64,000 bases of DNA. Origin: UKL13-2 sp038321965 (GTDB lineage: Bacteria; Pseudomonadota; Gammaproteobacteria; Burkholderiales; Usitatibacteraceae). Numbering within the stretch: the stretch's first letter is position 1; each line of letters begins with the position of its first letter. The position numbers and the translations under genes are program-made. Where the stretch lies: contig JBBQFL010000003.1 of NCBI GenBank assembly GCA_038321965.1, forward strand, positions 117,061 through 181,060, written 5' to 3'. The notes under the pieces are model-generated. The model was not told where the DNA came from. It made no database searches and was given only the letters and a program-made list of their open reading frames with translations. This document shows positions 17,402 through 25,444 of this stretch, one piece after another.

Positions 17402-17868
17402 GCGCCGTGTTTAATGTCGTTCTCTATCGCCCGGAGATTCCACCCAACACCGGCAACGTCATTCGACTGTGTGCCAACACGGGCGCAAACCTGCATCTGG
17501 TGCATCCACTGGGTTTTGAGTGGGATGACACCCGCGTCAAACGCGCAGGTCTCGATTACCACGAATTCGCGAACGTGCAGCATCATCAGAGTTGGGCTGC
17601 ATGTCGCGAGGCGCTATCTGGCTCACGAATGTTTGCCGTGGAGACGCGTAACGGAGCCCGGTACGACACCGTTGAATATCAGCCAGGGGACAGCTTCGTA
17701 TTCGGACAGGAGACGGCGGGACTTCCGGCCGATCTCATGGATCAGTTTTCCGCCGAGAGGCGTGTGTGGTTGCCAATGAGGCCGGACAATCGCAGTTTGA
17801 ATTTATCGAACTCGGTTGCCGTAATAATCTTCGAAGCCTGGCGGCAAAATGATTTTGGTGGAAGTTAG
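17398..17868 (+). CDS. trmL: tRNA (cytidine/uridine(34)-2'-O)-methyltransferase
   Basis: A 156 aa SPOUT methyltransferase that 2'-O-methylates the wobble base of certain leucine tRNAs. Motifs include LYRPEIPPNTGNVIRLCANT, FGQETAGLP and the knot-forming MRPDNRSLNLSNSVAVI. Length and motifs match TrmL rather than larger TrmH enzymes. It overlaps comF and is convergent with the small heat-shock gene. A hairpin without a T-run overlaps its stop codon (17866-17896). Confidence 0.94.
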   Translation: MSAVFNVVLYRPEIPPNTGNVIRLCANTGANLHLVHPLGFEWDDTRVKRAGLDYHEFANVQHHQSWAACREALSGSRMFAVETRNGARYDTVEYQPGDSFVFGQETAGLPADLMDQFSAERRVWLPMRPDNRSLNLSNSVAVIIFEAWRQNDFGGS

Positions 17869-17906
17869 CAGCCAGCGCATCTGGCACTGGCTACTAACAG
17901 AGGTGA

Positions 17907-18392
17907 CTACTGAACAGTCACACGTTTGGCGCTCACTGGGGCTTTTTTTGGTAGCACCAGCGACAACACACCATCGGCGTACCTGGCTTCAACGGCGGCT
18001 TCGTCAATGTCTTGCGCTACACTGAAGAGTCGTGAGGTTTTGCCGTAGTAGCGCTCGGAATGCAACAGTTGCGTAGCACTCTTCGTTGCATCCTTGTCGG
18101 CGATCACACCATCAACTCCGGGCGCAGTTGCTTCGCGTTTGATCTCGGCCACGATGGAGACTTCTTTCTGGTCGACTTCGATATGTATGTCTTCTTTCCT
18201 GGCGCCGGGAATAACCGCGCTTACACGATAAGCAGCAGCATCCTCGCTCACTTCAATTTTGATCGGCGCCACCGTACTGCGTGCTTCACCGGGAAGTGGT
18301 CTGAGAAAGCCCGATAACAGCTCATCGAGGTGATTGGAAAAAAGTGCGGCGGATGGATCCAAACGCTTGTTCAAACGTACTAGCGTGTTCAT
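17907..18392 (-). CDS. small heat-shock protein, Hsp20/alpha-crystallin family
   Basis: A 161 aa Hsp20 family holdase that keeps unfolding proteins soluble. The alpha-crystallin domain runs from about residue 45 to the end: KIEVSEDAAAYRVSAVIPGA, a DIHIEV strand, and the final DGVLSLVLPKK. The C-terminal I/V-x-I/V oligomer motif is short (RVTVQ). An AGGAA ribosome-binding site precedes the ATG. It is divergent from an ECF sigma gene; the 128 bp between them must hold both promoters, but I could not assign a sigma-32 site. Confidence 0.92.
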   Translation of the reverse strand: MNTLVRLNKRLDPSAALFSNHLDELLSGFLRPLPGEARSTVAPIKIEVSEDAAAYRVSAVIPGARKEDIHIEVDQKEVSIVAEIKREATAPGVDGVIADKDATKSATQLLHSERYYGKTSRLFSVAQDIDEAAVEARYADGVLSLVLPKKAPVSAKRVTVQ

Positions 18393-18520
18393 GTTTTATT
18401 CCTCAAGTGTTGTTGCGAAGTGTGCACAGTAACTGCGGGTCGCGCCGCGATATTTCAAGTCCTCGCGCTGCGGAAGGCAAGATTCTTATAGACTGCCGAA
18501 ACGAACAAGAGAAGGTATTT

Positions 18521-19132
18521 ATGGGCGCTGGTACAAAGGACAACCCCCTTCACAAACAGCGAGTACTTTTTGCTGAAGTCGAATCTCATCGCGGCTACAT
18601 GCTGCGCTTTGCAACGGCAAAATTGCGCGATGCCGAACAGGCAGAAGAAGTCGTGCAGGAGGCGCTACTGGCCGCGCTCGACGGGATAGATAGCTTCTCC
18701 GGCCAATCGGCATTGCGGACCTGGCTTACGTCCATACTTAAATTCAAGATCATTGATTTTCAGCGGCGCGTAATCAGCGAGCGGGCCCACTTTGTGAGCC
18801 CACCACAGGCGGACGATTCTGCGGATCCGGAGTGGTTTGACAAGCTGTTCGACGACACCGGTCATTGGCAGCCAAGACTGTCCGCCTGGTCAAACCCGGA
18901 TGGCGCGTTGGAGCAGAAACAGTTTTTCGAGGTTTTTGAGCGCTGTATGGATAAATTACCTCCTGCAGCAGGCCGGGTATTTTTCAAACGGGAAGTGATG
19001 GGAATTGACACTGACGAAATCTGTAAGGAAGAATCCATTAGCACGTCCAATTGTTGGGTCATGTTGCATCGTGCGAGAGTGGCGTTGCGGGAATGCCTAG
19101 ATCGCACCTGGTTCCAGGGAAATAAATCGTGA
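18521..19132 (+). CDS. ECF-type RNA polymerase sigma factor
   Basis: A 203 aa sigma factor. Region 2 spans roughly residues 25-90 (AEQAEEVVQEALLAALDGID and ALRTWLTSILKFKIIDFQRR), and region 4 spans about 140-195 (LPPAAGRVFFKREVMGIDTDEICKEE then a CWVMLHRARVALRECL recognition helix). The ATG at 18521 has a GAAGG site. It overlaps the next gene by GTGA. The Cupriavidus metallidurans gold-induced gig locus also has an ECF sigma gene (rpoQ) next to precursor and maturase genes, so control of the following buf operon is a reasonable inference. Confidence 0.92.
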   Translation: MGAGTKDNPLHKQRVLFAEVESHRGYMLRFATAKLRDAEQAEEVVQEALLAALDGIDSFSGQSALRTWLTSILKFKIIDFQRRVISERAHFVSPPQADDSADPEWFDKLFDDTGHWQPRLSAWSNPDGALEQKQFFEVFERCMDKLPPAAGRVFFKREVMGIDTDEICKEESISTSNCWVMLHRARVALRECLDRTWFQGNKS

Positions 19133-19347
19133 GCGTTGAACATGTCGTATTGTCTTGCCAGGAAGCGGCTCGGCTGATGAGCCATCAGCTGGACCGCGTG
19201 TTGTCAGACGGCGAGACCGAGGAACTGAAGAGTCATCTGTTTGTATGCCTCAGCTGCCGCAACTTCAATGCGCAGCTGGGTTTCCTGCGACGTCTTGCAA
19301 GTCGATATGGTGGCGAAGGACCACCGTGCGGAGACGACCCACTGTGA
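19129..19347 (+). CDS. zinc-finger anti-sigma factor (zf-HC2 type)
   Basis: A 72 aa protein with the zf-HC2 arrangement: an early Cys and His-containing helix (LSCQEAARLMSHQLD) followed by HLFVCLSC, the H-x3-C-x2-C that binds zinc. Such proteins hold the partner ECF sigma factor inactive. It has no membrane segment and is much shorter than RsrA-like or membrane anti-sigma factors. The GTG start overlaps the sigma stop (GTGA), which supports a matched pair. The Cys pair could sense thiol-reactive metals or oxidants; this is inference. Confidence 0.85.
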   Translation: MSVEHVVLSCQEAARLMSHQLDRVLSDGETEELKSHLFVCLSCRNFNAQLGFLRRLASRYGGEGPPCGDDPL

Positions 19348-19531
19348 CCATGCATCGCAGAAACTATCATGGCAGTTGTGTAGAATGTTTGAATCTAACC
19401 TTACTTGAAGCACGTAGGTTGTTCACTGCACCGTTCGCATGGACAATGTAGTTCAGGAAACGGCTGCAGGTTAGCAAGTGCGCGACCGTGCCGTCATAAT
19501 TACCTTAAAAATCGTTGAAAGGAATTTCACC

Positions 19532-19816
19532 ATGAACAGCAAACTGATTATCTCATCGGCCATCGCCGGGCTTGTCGCTCTTGGCACCGCCAGCGGTGCC
19601 GCAATTGCGCAGGACAAGAAAGCAGAAAAGGAAAAGTGCTACGGTATCGCCAAGAAAAGTGCGAACGACTGCGGTACTGCCAAGCATTCCTGCGCCGGTC
19701 AGGCAGCTTCGGACAACATGCCCGAAGAATGGAAATTTGTCGCCAAAGGCACTTGCGTATCCATGAAGGGTTCGCTGAAGAAGCCTGGTGCCGACGCGCC
19801 AAAGACGACCTACTAA
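19532..19816 (+). CDS. bufA: bufferin-type secreted precursor (DUF2282, BufA/GigP-like)
   Basis: A 94 aa protein with a signal peptide (hydrophobic 6-24, likely cleavage AIA-QD at 26) and a Lys-rich mature part holding exactly four Cys (36, 47, 54, 75) in the DUF2282 pattern EKCYGIAKKSANDCG, HSCAGQ, KGTCV. In described bufferins the mature Cys residues are modified by a DUF692 enzyme to thiooxazole-type groups that bind copper; whether that happens here is inferred from the neighbour genes. A good ribosome-binding site (GAAAGGAA) precedes the ATG. It is followed by an intrinsic terminator before the maturase gene. Confidence 0.92.
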   Translation: MNSKLIISSAIAGLVALGTASGAAIAQDKKAEKEKCYGIAKKSANDCGTAKHSCAGQAASDNMPEEWKFVAKGTCVSMKGSLKKPGADAPKTTY

Positions 19817-19859
19817 GCGCAGCAGCGGGCACGAGTTAACAGTAGTCCCCTTGAGATTG

Positions 19860-19890
19860 ATGCCCCCGCGGTAATTCGTGGGGGCATTTT
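19860..19890 (+). terminator. intrinsic terminator/attenuator between bufA and bufB
   Basis: An 11-bp stem ATGCCCCCGCG / CGTGGGGGCAT (one G-U pair) with a six-base loop and a run of T residues after it. It lies 43 bp after the bufA stop and about 23 bp before the bufB ATG. It would end many transcripts after the precursor gene and let a fraction continue into the maturase genes. Confidence 0.85.
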
Positions 19891-19912
19891 TTTGGGGCGA
19901 CCTCAACAAGAC

Positions 19913-20764
19913 ATGGCTTCAGAGACGGCAGTACTCTCGCGACTTGCCGGCATCGGCTTGCGGCCGCCGCACTATCGGGCGATTCTTGATGCGATGCCCA
20001 AGGTTTCCTTTCTCGAAGTGCATAGCGAGAATTTCTTCGGCGACGGCGGCCAACCCCTCAAATACTTGACCAGGTTTCGCGAGGACTATCCGATCAGCAC
20101 TCACGGGGTGGGCCTTTCCCTGGGGTCGACCGACCCGCTTTCGCCTGCACACCTGAAAAAGCTTAAACGCCTGGTCGATTTGATCGAGCCGATACTGGTC
20201 TCGGAGCACTTATGCTGGGTAGGGGTCAATGGGCGCTTCCTGAATGATTTGTTGCCTCTGCCCTACACCGCAGAATCGCTTGACCACGTGGTCGCCCGCG
20301 TCAACGAGGTGCAGGATTTTCTCAAGCGCCCGATTCTCGTTGAAAATGTTTCAAGCTACCTTGAGTTCGCGGATTCGACCATTCCTGAGTGGGAGTTCGT
20401 CCGCGAAGTTGCCCGCCGCACCGGCTGCAAAATCCTTCTGGATGTGAACAACATCCACGTAAACGCCGTCAATCACGATTTTGACGCGCTGACGTACTTG
20501 GACTCGATAGCGCTGGGCAGCGTTGGGGAAATTCACCTTGGCGGCTTTCAAGACGCGGGGGACATACTCATCGATACGCATGGCACTGCCGTCTGCGACG
20601 CGGTTTGGAAACTCTACCAGCACGCCCTCCAGCGCTTTGGCAATCTGCCGACGCTGATTGAGTGGGACACCGATATCCCGACGTTGCCAGTGCTGCTGGA
20701 CGAAGCGCAAAAAGCCAACCAGCTACTCGCATCAAACGAACTGCGGTGCGGCCATGCTGCGTGA
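19913..20764 (+). CDS. bufB: DUF692 multinuclear non-heme iron oxidative enzyme (BufB/GigA-like maturase)
   Basis: A 283 aa TIM-barrel protein of the DUF692/MNIO family that includes MbnB. Conserved barrel-end residues are visible: EVHSEN (35-40), STHGVGLSLG (H64), SEHLCW (98-102), LVENVSSY (E144), LLDVNNIHVNAVNH (D177, N180, H182), EIHLGG (H208), IDTHG (H223), IEWDTDIP (E250). MNIO enzymes use two or three irons to oxidise Cys in peptide substrates. I choose the ATG at 19913 because an upstream TTG (19892) lies inside the terminator T-run. It overlaps bufC by 11 bp. Confidence 0.93.
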   Translation: MASETAVLSRLAGIGLRPPHYRAILDAMPKVSFLEVHSENFFGDGGQPLKYLTRFREDYPISTHGVGLSLGSTDPLSPAHLKKLKRLVDLIEPILVSEHLCWVGVNGRFLNDLLPLPYTAESLDHVVARVNEVQDFLKRPILVENVSSYLEFADSTIPEWEFVREVARRTGCKILLDVNNIHVNAVNHDFDALTYLDSIALGSVGEIHLGGFQDAGDILIDTHGTAVCDAVWKLYQHALQRFGNLPTLIEWDTDIPTLPVLLDEAQKANQLLASNELRCGHAA

Positions 20765-21545
20765 AACACAGCGCGTATTCGCGGCGTCCGTGCTCGAACT
20801 TGACGCCTCGGCCGCCATCGCCGGCGCCGGCCTGATACGCGCTGGCAAGCTATCCGCAGTGCGGCGGCTGGCGATATACCGATTTAACGTGCTGACGAAT
20901 TTATGTGGTGTACTGAAGGATATCTTTCCCGTCGTGCTGGCCATTGTCGACGACGCATTCTTTCAGCACGCATCAGAAAAGTTTGTTCGCGCTCACCCTT
21001 CCTGCTCGGGCGACCTCAATGAATTCGGTGGCGCATGGCCGTCATTTCTTGCCGGTTACCCGCATGCAGCTGCACTGCCATACCTGCGAGACGTCGCAGC
21101 CCTCGAATGGGCCTGGCACGAGGCGTTTCACGCGGCCGATGCGCCATCGTTCGACTTGCAACGGCTGGCAACGGTACCACCGGAAGAGCATGGCGCCTTG
21201 CAGTTTGCCCTGCATCCCTCCACCCGAATGATTCAATCGCGCTATCCGATTCTGCGGATTTGGGAAGTCAATCAGCCCGATTTTGAAGGTGACATCGAAG
21301 TGGTCTGGGACGTGTCTACCGAGTCCCTGCTGATCCATCGCGACATCGGCGATGGTGTCAGCGTCGTCATCAAGCGGGTAAGCGAGGCGGGTTACGCTTT
21401 TCTGTGGGCGCTGGCGCAGCGTGCGCACCTTGAAGACGCGGCCACCGCCGCGTTCGGTATTGATGCTGCTTTTGATTTGCAAGGATTCCTGCTGGAATCC
21501 GTCCAATCTGGCGTCATCATCGACTTCACCAGGGATCAACCATGA
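20754..21545 (+). CDS. bufC: DUF2063 partner protein (BufC/GigB-like)
   Basis: A 263 aa protein with an N-terminal DUF2063 domain (LRETQRVFAASVLE, RLAIYRFNVLTNLCGVLKDIFPVV, FVRAHPSCSGDLNEFG) and a C-terminal beta-rich domain. DUF2063 proteins act with DUF692 enzymes, as MbnC does with MbnB, probably by recruiting the precursor. The ATG at 20754 overlaps the end of bufB by 11 bp, indicating coupled translation and a complex. The longer open frame upstream lies within bufB and is rejected. Confidence 0.91.
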   Translation: MLRETQRVFAASVLELDASAAIAGAGLIRAGKLSAVRRLAIYRFNVLTNLCGVLKDIFPVVLAIVDDAFFQHASEKFVRAHPSCSGDLNEFGGAWPSFLAGYPHAAALPYLRDVAALEWAWHEAFHAADAPSFDLQRLATVPPEEHGALQFALHPSTRMIQSRYPILRIWEVNQPDFEGDIEVVWDVSTESLLIHRDIGDGVSVVIKRVSEAGYAFLWALAQRAHLEDAATAAFGIDAAFDLQGFLLESVQSGVIIDFTRDQP

Positions 21546-21593
21546 CCTTTCAAAGAAGATTTTTTTGCTCCGGTCGTTCTGACTGATCAAGCC

Positions 21594-22001
21594 ATGCGCT
21601 GGTTTTCGCCGCTGTTCCTGCTTGGCTTACGCGTCTACGTGGCGAACTTGTTTTTCAAGTCCGGACTAACCAAGATTCAGGATTTCTCTTCAACGGTGGC
21701 GCTGTTCGAAAACGAATATAAAGTCCCGTTGGTTTCGCCGACGCTCGCGGCCTTTTCAGGCACTGTAGCAGAGCTGATATTGCCAGCCCTGCTGGTGCTT
21801 GGATTCGCATCACGGCCCACGGCACTGGCGTTATTCGTGTTTAACATTATTGCGGTCGTGGCTTACCCAGACATCAGCGAATCGGGTGTTAAAGACCAAA
21901 TCCTCTGGGGAACCATGATTCTCGTCATCGCATTTTTTGGCTCGGGTAAATTGTCCGTCGACCAGTGGATCAAGTCGCGGCTCGGTCTGCCAATTGCGTG
22001 A
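21594..22001 (+). CDS. DoxX-family membrane protein of the buf operon (BufD/GigT-like)
   Basis: A 135 aa DoxX-type protein with four hydrophobic segments (about 5-22, 47-67, 74-92, 103-120) and the family FKSGLTKIQDF motif. DoxX proteins are the usual fourth member of bufferin and gig operons; their role is unclear, possibly electron or thiol chemistry at the inner membrane. It lies 48 bp after bufC. It is probably the last gene of the operon, since the next gene has a different theme. Confidence 0.9.
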   Translation: MRWFSPLFLLGLRVYVANLFFKSGLTKIQDFSSTVALFENEYKVPLVSPTLAAFSGTVAELILPALLVLGFASRPTALALFVFNIIAVVAYPDISESGVKDQILWGTMILVIAFFGSGKLSVDQWIKSRLGLPIA

Positions 22002-22077
22002 AGCATTGAAACTATTTTGCCCTGACATGCGTAAACGGTGTGCTAGCATCACTATCGATCTTCCTGAAAGCACGCAC

Positions 22078-22908
22078 ATGCATTTTGCTATTTCCACGCG
22101 CACCGGTCGGCCATGGTGGCTGTTCACGGCCTTTGTTTGCTTGTTCCTGGCAGGCACTGCCAGCGCACAGCAAAAACCCAAACCAGCAAACAAGCTGGAA
22201 GCTGCAGCGGCGCTAAATACTGCTGCCCGCCAGCCGATGCTTGCCGAGCGCATCACCAAAGCGTTCTCGCTGATCGGCCAGAAAGTACTTGAATCGCCGG
22301 CACGTCGACAGCTAGCTGACTCCATCAAGGAGTTCGAATCTGGTTTGAAGATGTTGCAGGCGTCGGCACCCACACCGGAAATCCGCGAGAACTACCAATT
22401 GCTTGAACAGTTGTTTGACGAATTCAAAGGCATCAAGGCCAAACCGGCGAATCTGGAAAACGCGAAGGTATTGGCGGAGCAAAATGAGGAACTGGTCTGG
22501 ATTGCGACCAAGGGTGCGCAGCTCTTCCAGCAAAACAGCAAGTCAGCTCGTACTGAACTGATCAGTAAAGCCGGTGAAATACGCACCCTCACCCAGCGGA
22601 TTGCCAAGCTCTACTTGTTCCGCAGCTGGGGAATTCGTTCGGAGGTCATCGTCAATGATCTGAAGAAGGCCGAAGCCGACTACCGGGCCAATTTCGATGC
22701 GCTGCTGAAGGCCCCGCAGAATACCGATCAGGTCAAGAGTGAGCTCGCACTAGCTGAAACGCAGTGGATTTTCCTCAAACAGGCGATCGAACGGCTGAAC
22801 GCCAACAAAACATCGGTCACCGAGCTGGAGCATGTTTCGAAGGCTTGTGACAATATTCTGGAAGTGATGGAGCGCGTGACCCGGCTCTATGAAGCCGTTA
22901 AGAGTTAG
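22078..22908 (+). CDS. secreted protein with PilJ-type N-terminal domains
   Basis: A 276 aa protein with a signal peptide (cleavage near ASA-QQ) and two helical stretches like the type IV pili methyl-accepting transducer N-terminal domain (PF13675 type): LNTAARQPMLAERITKAFSL and IRTLTQRIAKLYLFRSWG. There is no methyl-accepting, HAMP or kinase domain, so it is a stand-alone periplasmic sensor-like module. The ATG at 22078 is chosen because the signal peptide begins there. It is 76 bp after the DoxX gene, so read-through from the buf operon is possible. Function unknown. Confidence 0.8.
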   Translation: MHFAISTRTGRPWWLFTAFVCLFLAGTASAQQKPKPANKLEAAAALNTAARQPMLAERITKAFSLIGQKVLESPARRQLADSIKEFESGLKMLQASAPTPEIRENYQLLEQLFDEFKGIKAKPANLENAKVLAEQNEELVWIATKGAQLFQQNSKSARTELISKAGEIRTLTQRIAKLYLFRSWGIRSEVIVNDLKKAEADYRANFDALLKAPQNTDQVKSELALAETQWIFLKQAIERLNANKTSVTELEHVSKACDNILEVMERVTRLYEAVKS

Positions 22909-22966
22909 AGGGCCGATTAAATACGATGTTGTTACGATGTTTTGAACGCCCGCCCGTATAAAGTGT

Positions 22967-23032
22967 AAACACGACTATTGGCGCGCCCGTCGGACCGAAA
23001 ATGCCGGAAGATGCGCGTGAATGCTGGGCCTT
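22967..23032. repeat. palindromic intergenic repeat, copy D
   Basis: The left arm AAACACGACTATTGGCGCGC followed by CGTCGGACCGAAAA aligns with copies A and C over about 30 bases. The right arm is a degenerate inverted copy (AGCATTCACGCGC on the minus strand). It sits between two convergent genes and has no coding potential. Confidence 0.7.
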
Positions 23033-23066
23033 GTAATTTAATTCGCGATACGGCTGACGACGGTGC

Positions 23067-23945
23067 TTATGGTTTCGGGGGCGGCTGCGGCGTCATGATG
23101 TCACCGGCGATCGTCCAGCGCGCCTGCGCATCATTGCTCGCGTCCCGAACCCATACGCGAACGTACTGCCCGTTGGCGGTTTCGCCATTTCTGGTGGTTC
23201 CATCGTAGCGACCGACCACATAGGCAAAATCGCCCGCGTGTGAGGTTCCCTGCATTTTTGGGCTCCACGCCCATTTGCCATCTTTTAAATTCACGTGTTC
23301 GGCGACTCTGCCTTGGCCACTGATCGGCAATATTCCCTCGCGCAGCAATACTGTGTGGTTGGTGACACTGGCGATGTACGCGGCAGCCGAACCCATTTTG
23401 CTGCTTCGTTCGACGAAGTCTCGTTCAGCGTCAAATGCCGACGATCCCGCTTTTAACGCGGCCAGGTCAAGCGCGATCAACGGGGTGGTCGGCAAGGCAT
23501 CTGGCGTTGACCTCGCGCCATGAGAAATACCGTGATCGATGAATACCTTCCACTCGCCGTTAAGTTGCTTTTGCCATACCGAGAAGAACTCGCCGTGCGC
23601 TGCAGGCGCTTTTGGGTCGGCCTCGCTGCGATAGATGGAGGGGCCGGTCGAAAAGCCCAGATCACCCGAGGCGGACAATATCGTAAGTTGTGATCGCCAG
23701 TCGAGCACGATGGGTGGATCGGGCCTGCCGCGTATCCAGGCCTGTGCGTCCACCGGCTCCGGGCGCAGCAACCAGGATTGCGCCGCAAAGAACTCCAGGA
23801 ACGCGGCGCGCATCCCACTCTTGACCGAATACGCGGCGAATTTTCCCTCTTCTTTTGCGAGATCCACGGCGGTGAATTCTGCAGCGATAGCGGACGTGAT
23901 CATCGCGGTACAAAGCGTCGCCGCACACAAGGCGTATTTGCGCAT
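23067..23945 (-). CDS. secreted SnoaL/DUF4440-like protein
   Basis: A 292 aa protein with a signal peptide (MRKYALCAATLC to SAIAA). The mature part shows two similar NTF2/SnoaL-like halves, each with a helical entry (EGKFAAYSVKSGMRAAFLEFFA; ERDFVERSSKMGSAAAYIAS), a pocket and paired strands ending in a W-rich sheet (EFFSVWQKQLNGEWKVFID; QYVRVWVRDASNDAQARWTIAGD). The fold is used by many unrelated enzymes and binding proteins, so no reaction is claimed. A GAGGAA site precedes the ATG at 23945. Confidence 0.78.
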   Translation of the reverse strand: MRKYALCAATLCTAMITSAIAAEFTAVDLAKEEGKFAAYSVKSGMRAAFLEFFAAQSWLLRPEPVDAQAWIRGRPDPPIVLDWRSQLTILSASGDLGFSTGPSIYRSEADPKAPAAHGEFFSVWQKQLNGEWKVFIDHGISHGARSTPDALPTTPLIALDLAALKAGSSAFDAERDFVERSSKMGSAAAYIASVTNHTVLLREGILPISGQGRVAEHVNLKDGKWAWSPKMQGTSHAGDFAYVVGRYDGTTRNGETANGQYVRVWVRDASNDAQARWTIAGDIMTPQPPPKP

Positions 23946-24062
23946 GAACGGTTCCTCAAGGTTCGACAAACTCTAAGAGATTGGCCGCAGTGCCTGACCT
24001 GCAGTCAAGCGATGAATGTACCCGATTCCGCGCAACTGATTGCGACGCTCTTCAACGAGCTG

Positions 24063-25412
24063 CTACAGCACGTATCTCGCCAAGTCTTCACTTTGGGCGA
24101 GCTCGCCAAGTTTACTGTTCACATATTCCGGGGTAACCGCGAACGGCGTTCCCTGCGCCGCGCTTTCGTAGGAAATCTCCTCCAGCAGTTTTTCCATCAC
24201 TGTGTACAAGCGACGTGCACCGATGTTCTCGGTCTTTTCGTTGACCGAAAATGCGATCTCAGCGATGCGCTTGACCGTCTCGGGCGGGAATGAGAGCTCC
24301 ACATTTTCAGTTTTCAGCAGCGCCTGATATTGCTTGGTAAGGCACGCGTCGGTCTTGGTGAGAATCGCTTCAAAATCATCGACCGACAGCGAGGCAAGTT
24401 CGACGCGGATCGGCAACCGCCCCTGCAATTCCGGAATGAGATCGGACGGCCGCGCGAGGTGGAACGCACCAGAGGCGATGAACAAGACATGATCAGTCTT
24501 CACCATGCCGAACTTGGTGGAAATGGTGGTGCCTTCAATCAATGGCAGTAAATCGCGCTGCACACCCTGCCGCGAAACATCGGCGCCCTGATGCTCCGAA
24601 CGGCTGGCGATCTTGTCGATCTCGTCAATAAAGACGATGCCATTCTCTTCAATATTCTTCAGCGCGGCGATCTTGGTTTCTTCGTCGTTGACAAGCTTCA
24701 TCGCCTCTTCATCGGTCAGCAATTTGAGCGCTTCCTTGACCGGGACCTTGCGGATTTTCTTGCGTGTGTTGCCCATATTTTGAAACATGCCCTGGATTTG
24801 CTGGGTCAATTCTTCCATGCCAGGCGGGCCGAATATTTCCATATTGCCGGCCACCGCTGCGACTTCGATTTCAATTTCGCGGTCATCCAGTTTCCCTTCG
24901 CGCAACATCTTGCGAAATTTTTGCCGCGTCGTGTTATCCGCGCTGCTCGCACCGTCGGCCGATTCGCCTTCCTTGCCCTTGCCGTAGAAATCGAAGCCTC
25001 TAGCCTCCGGTAGCAGCGCATCAAGCACCCGCTCTTCGGCGTGATCAGCAGCCTGATGGCGGACTTTCTGCGCCTCCTGCTCGCGAGCCTGCTTGACAGC
25101 AATTTCGGCCAAATCGCGGATGATTGAATCCACATCGCGCCCGACGTAACCAACCTCGGTAAATTTGGTCGCCTCCACTTTGAGAAACGGCGCGTTGGCC
25201 AGCTTTGCCAGGCGGCGGGCAATTTCGGTCTTGCCCACGCCGGTTGGCCCGATCATCAGGATATTCTTCGGCGTGATTTCGTTTCGCAATGGTTCCGGCA
25301 CCTGCATGCGCCGCCAGCGATTGCGCAGCGCGACAGCTACGGCTCGTTTAGCCGCCTGCTGGCCAACGATGTGTTTGTCGAGTTCGGAAACGATTTCTTT
25401 TGGCGTCATCAT
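24063..25412 (-). CDS. hslU: HslUV protease ATPase subunit
   Basis: HslU unfolds substrates for the HslV peptidase. About 449 aa, the normal length. The start MTPKEIVSELDKHIVGQ, Walker A GPTGVGKTE, pore-loop GYVGRDV, Walker B GIVFIDEIDKIA, sensor arginine region and the C-terminal tail EDLARYVL that docks into HslV are all present. Two adjacent ATGs (25412 and 25409) are possible. It lies 32 bp after hslV in the usual order. Confidence 0.97.
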   Translation of the reverse strand: MMTPKEIVSELDKHIVGQQAAKRAVAVALRNRWRRMQVPEPLRNEITPKNILMIGPTGVGKTEIARRLAKLANAPFLKVEATKFTEVGYVGRDVDSIIRDLAEIAVKQAREQEAQKVRHQAADHAEERVLDALLPEARGFDFYGKGKEGESADGASSADNTTRQKFRKMLREGKLDDREIEIEVAAVAGNMEIFGPPGMEELTQQIQGMFQNMGNTRKKIRKVPVKEALKLLTDEEAMKLVNDEETKIAALKNIEENGIVFIDEIDKIASRSEHQGADVSRQGVQRDLLPLIEGTTISTKFGMVKTDHVLFIASGAFHLARPSDLIPELQGRLPIRVELASLSVDDFEAILTKTDACLTKQYQALLKTENVELSFPPETVKRIAEIAFSVNEKTENIGARRLYTVMEKLLEEISYESAAQGTPFAVTPEYVNSKLGELAQSEDLARYVL

Positions 25413-25444
25413 ATTTGTTAGTTGCCGGGCCGCTTGGGAAAATG

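Noticed and set aside
17866..17896. Hairpin at the trmL stop as a terminator
   Set aside because: The stem is good, but there is no T-run on either side.
19892..19912. TTG start for bufB seven codons upstream
   Set aside because: It lies in the T-run of the terminator; the ATG at 19913 is the plausible start.
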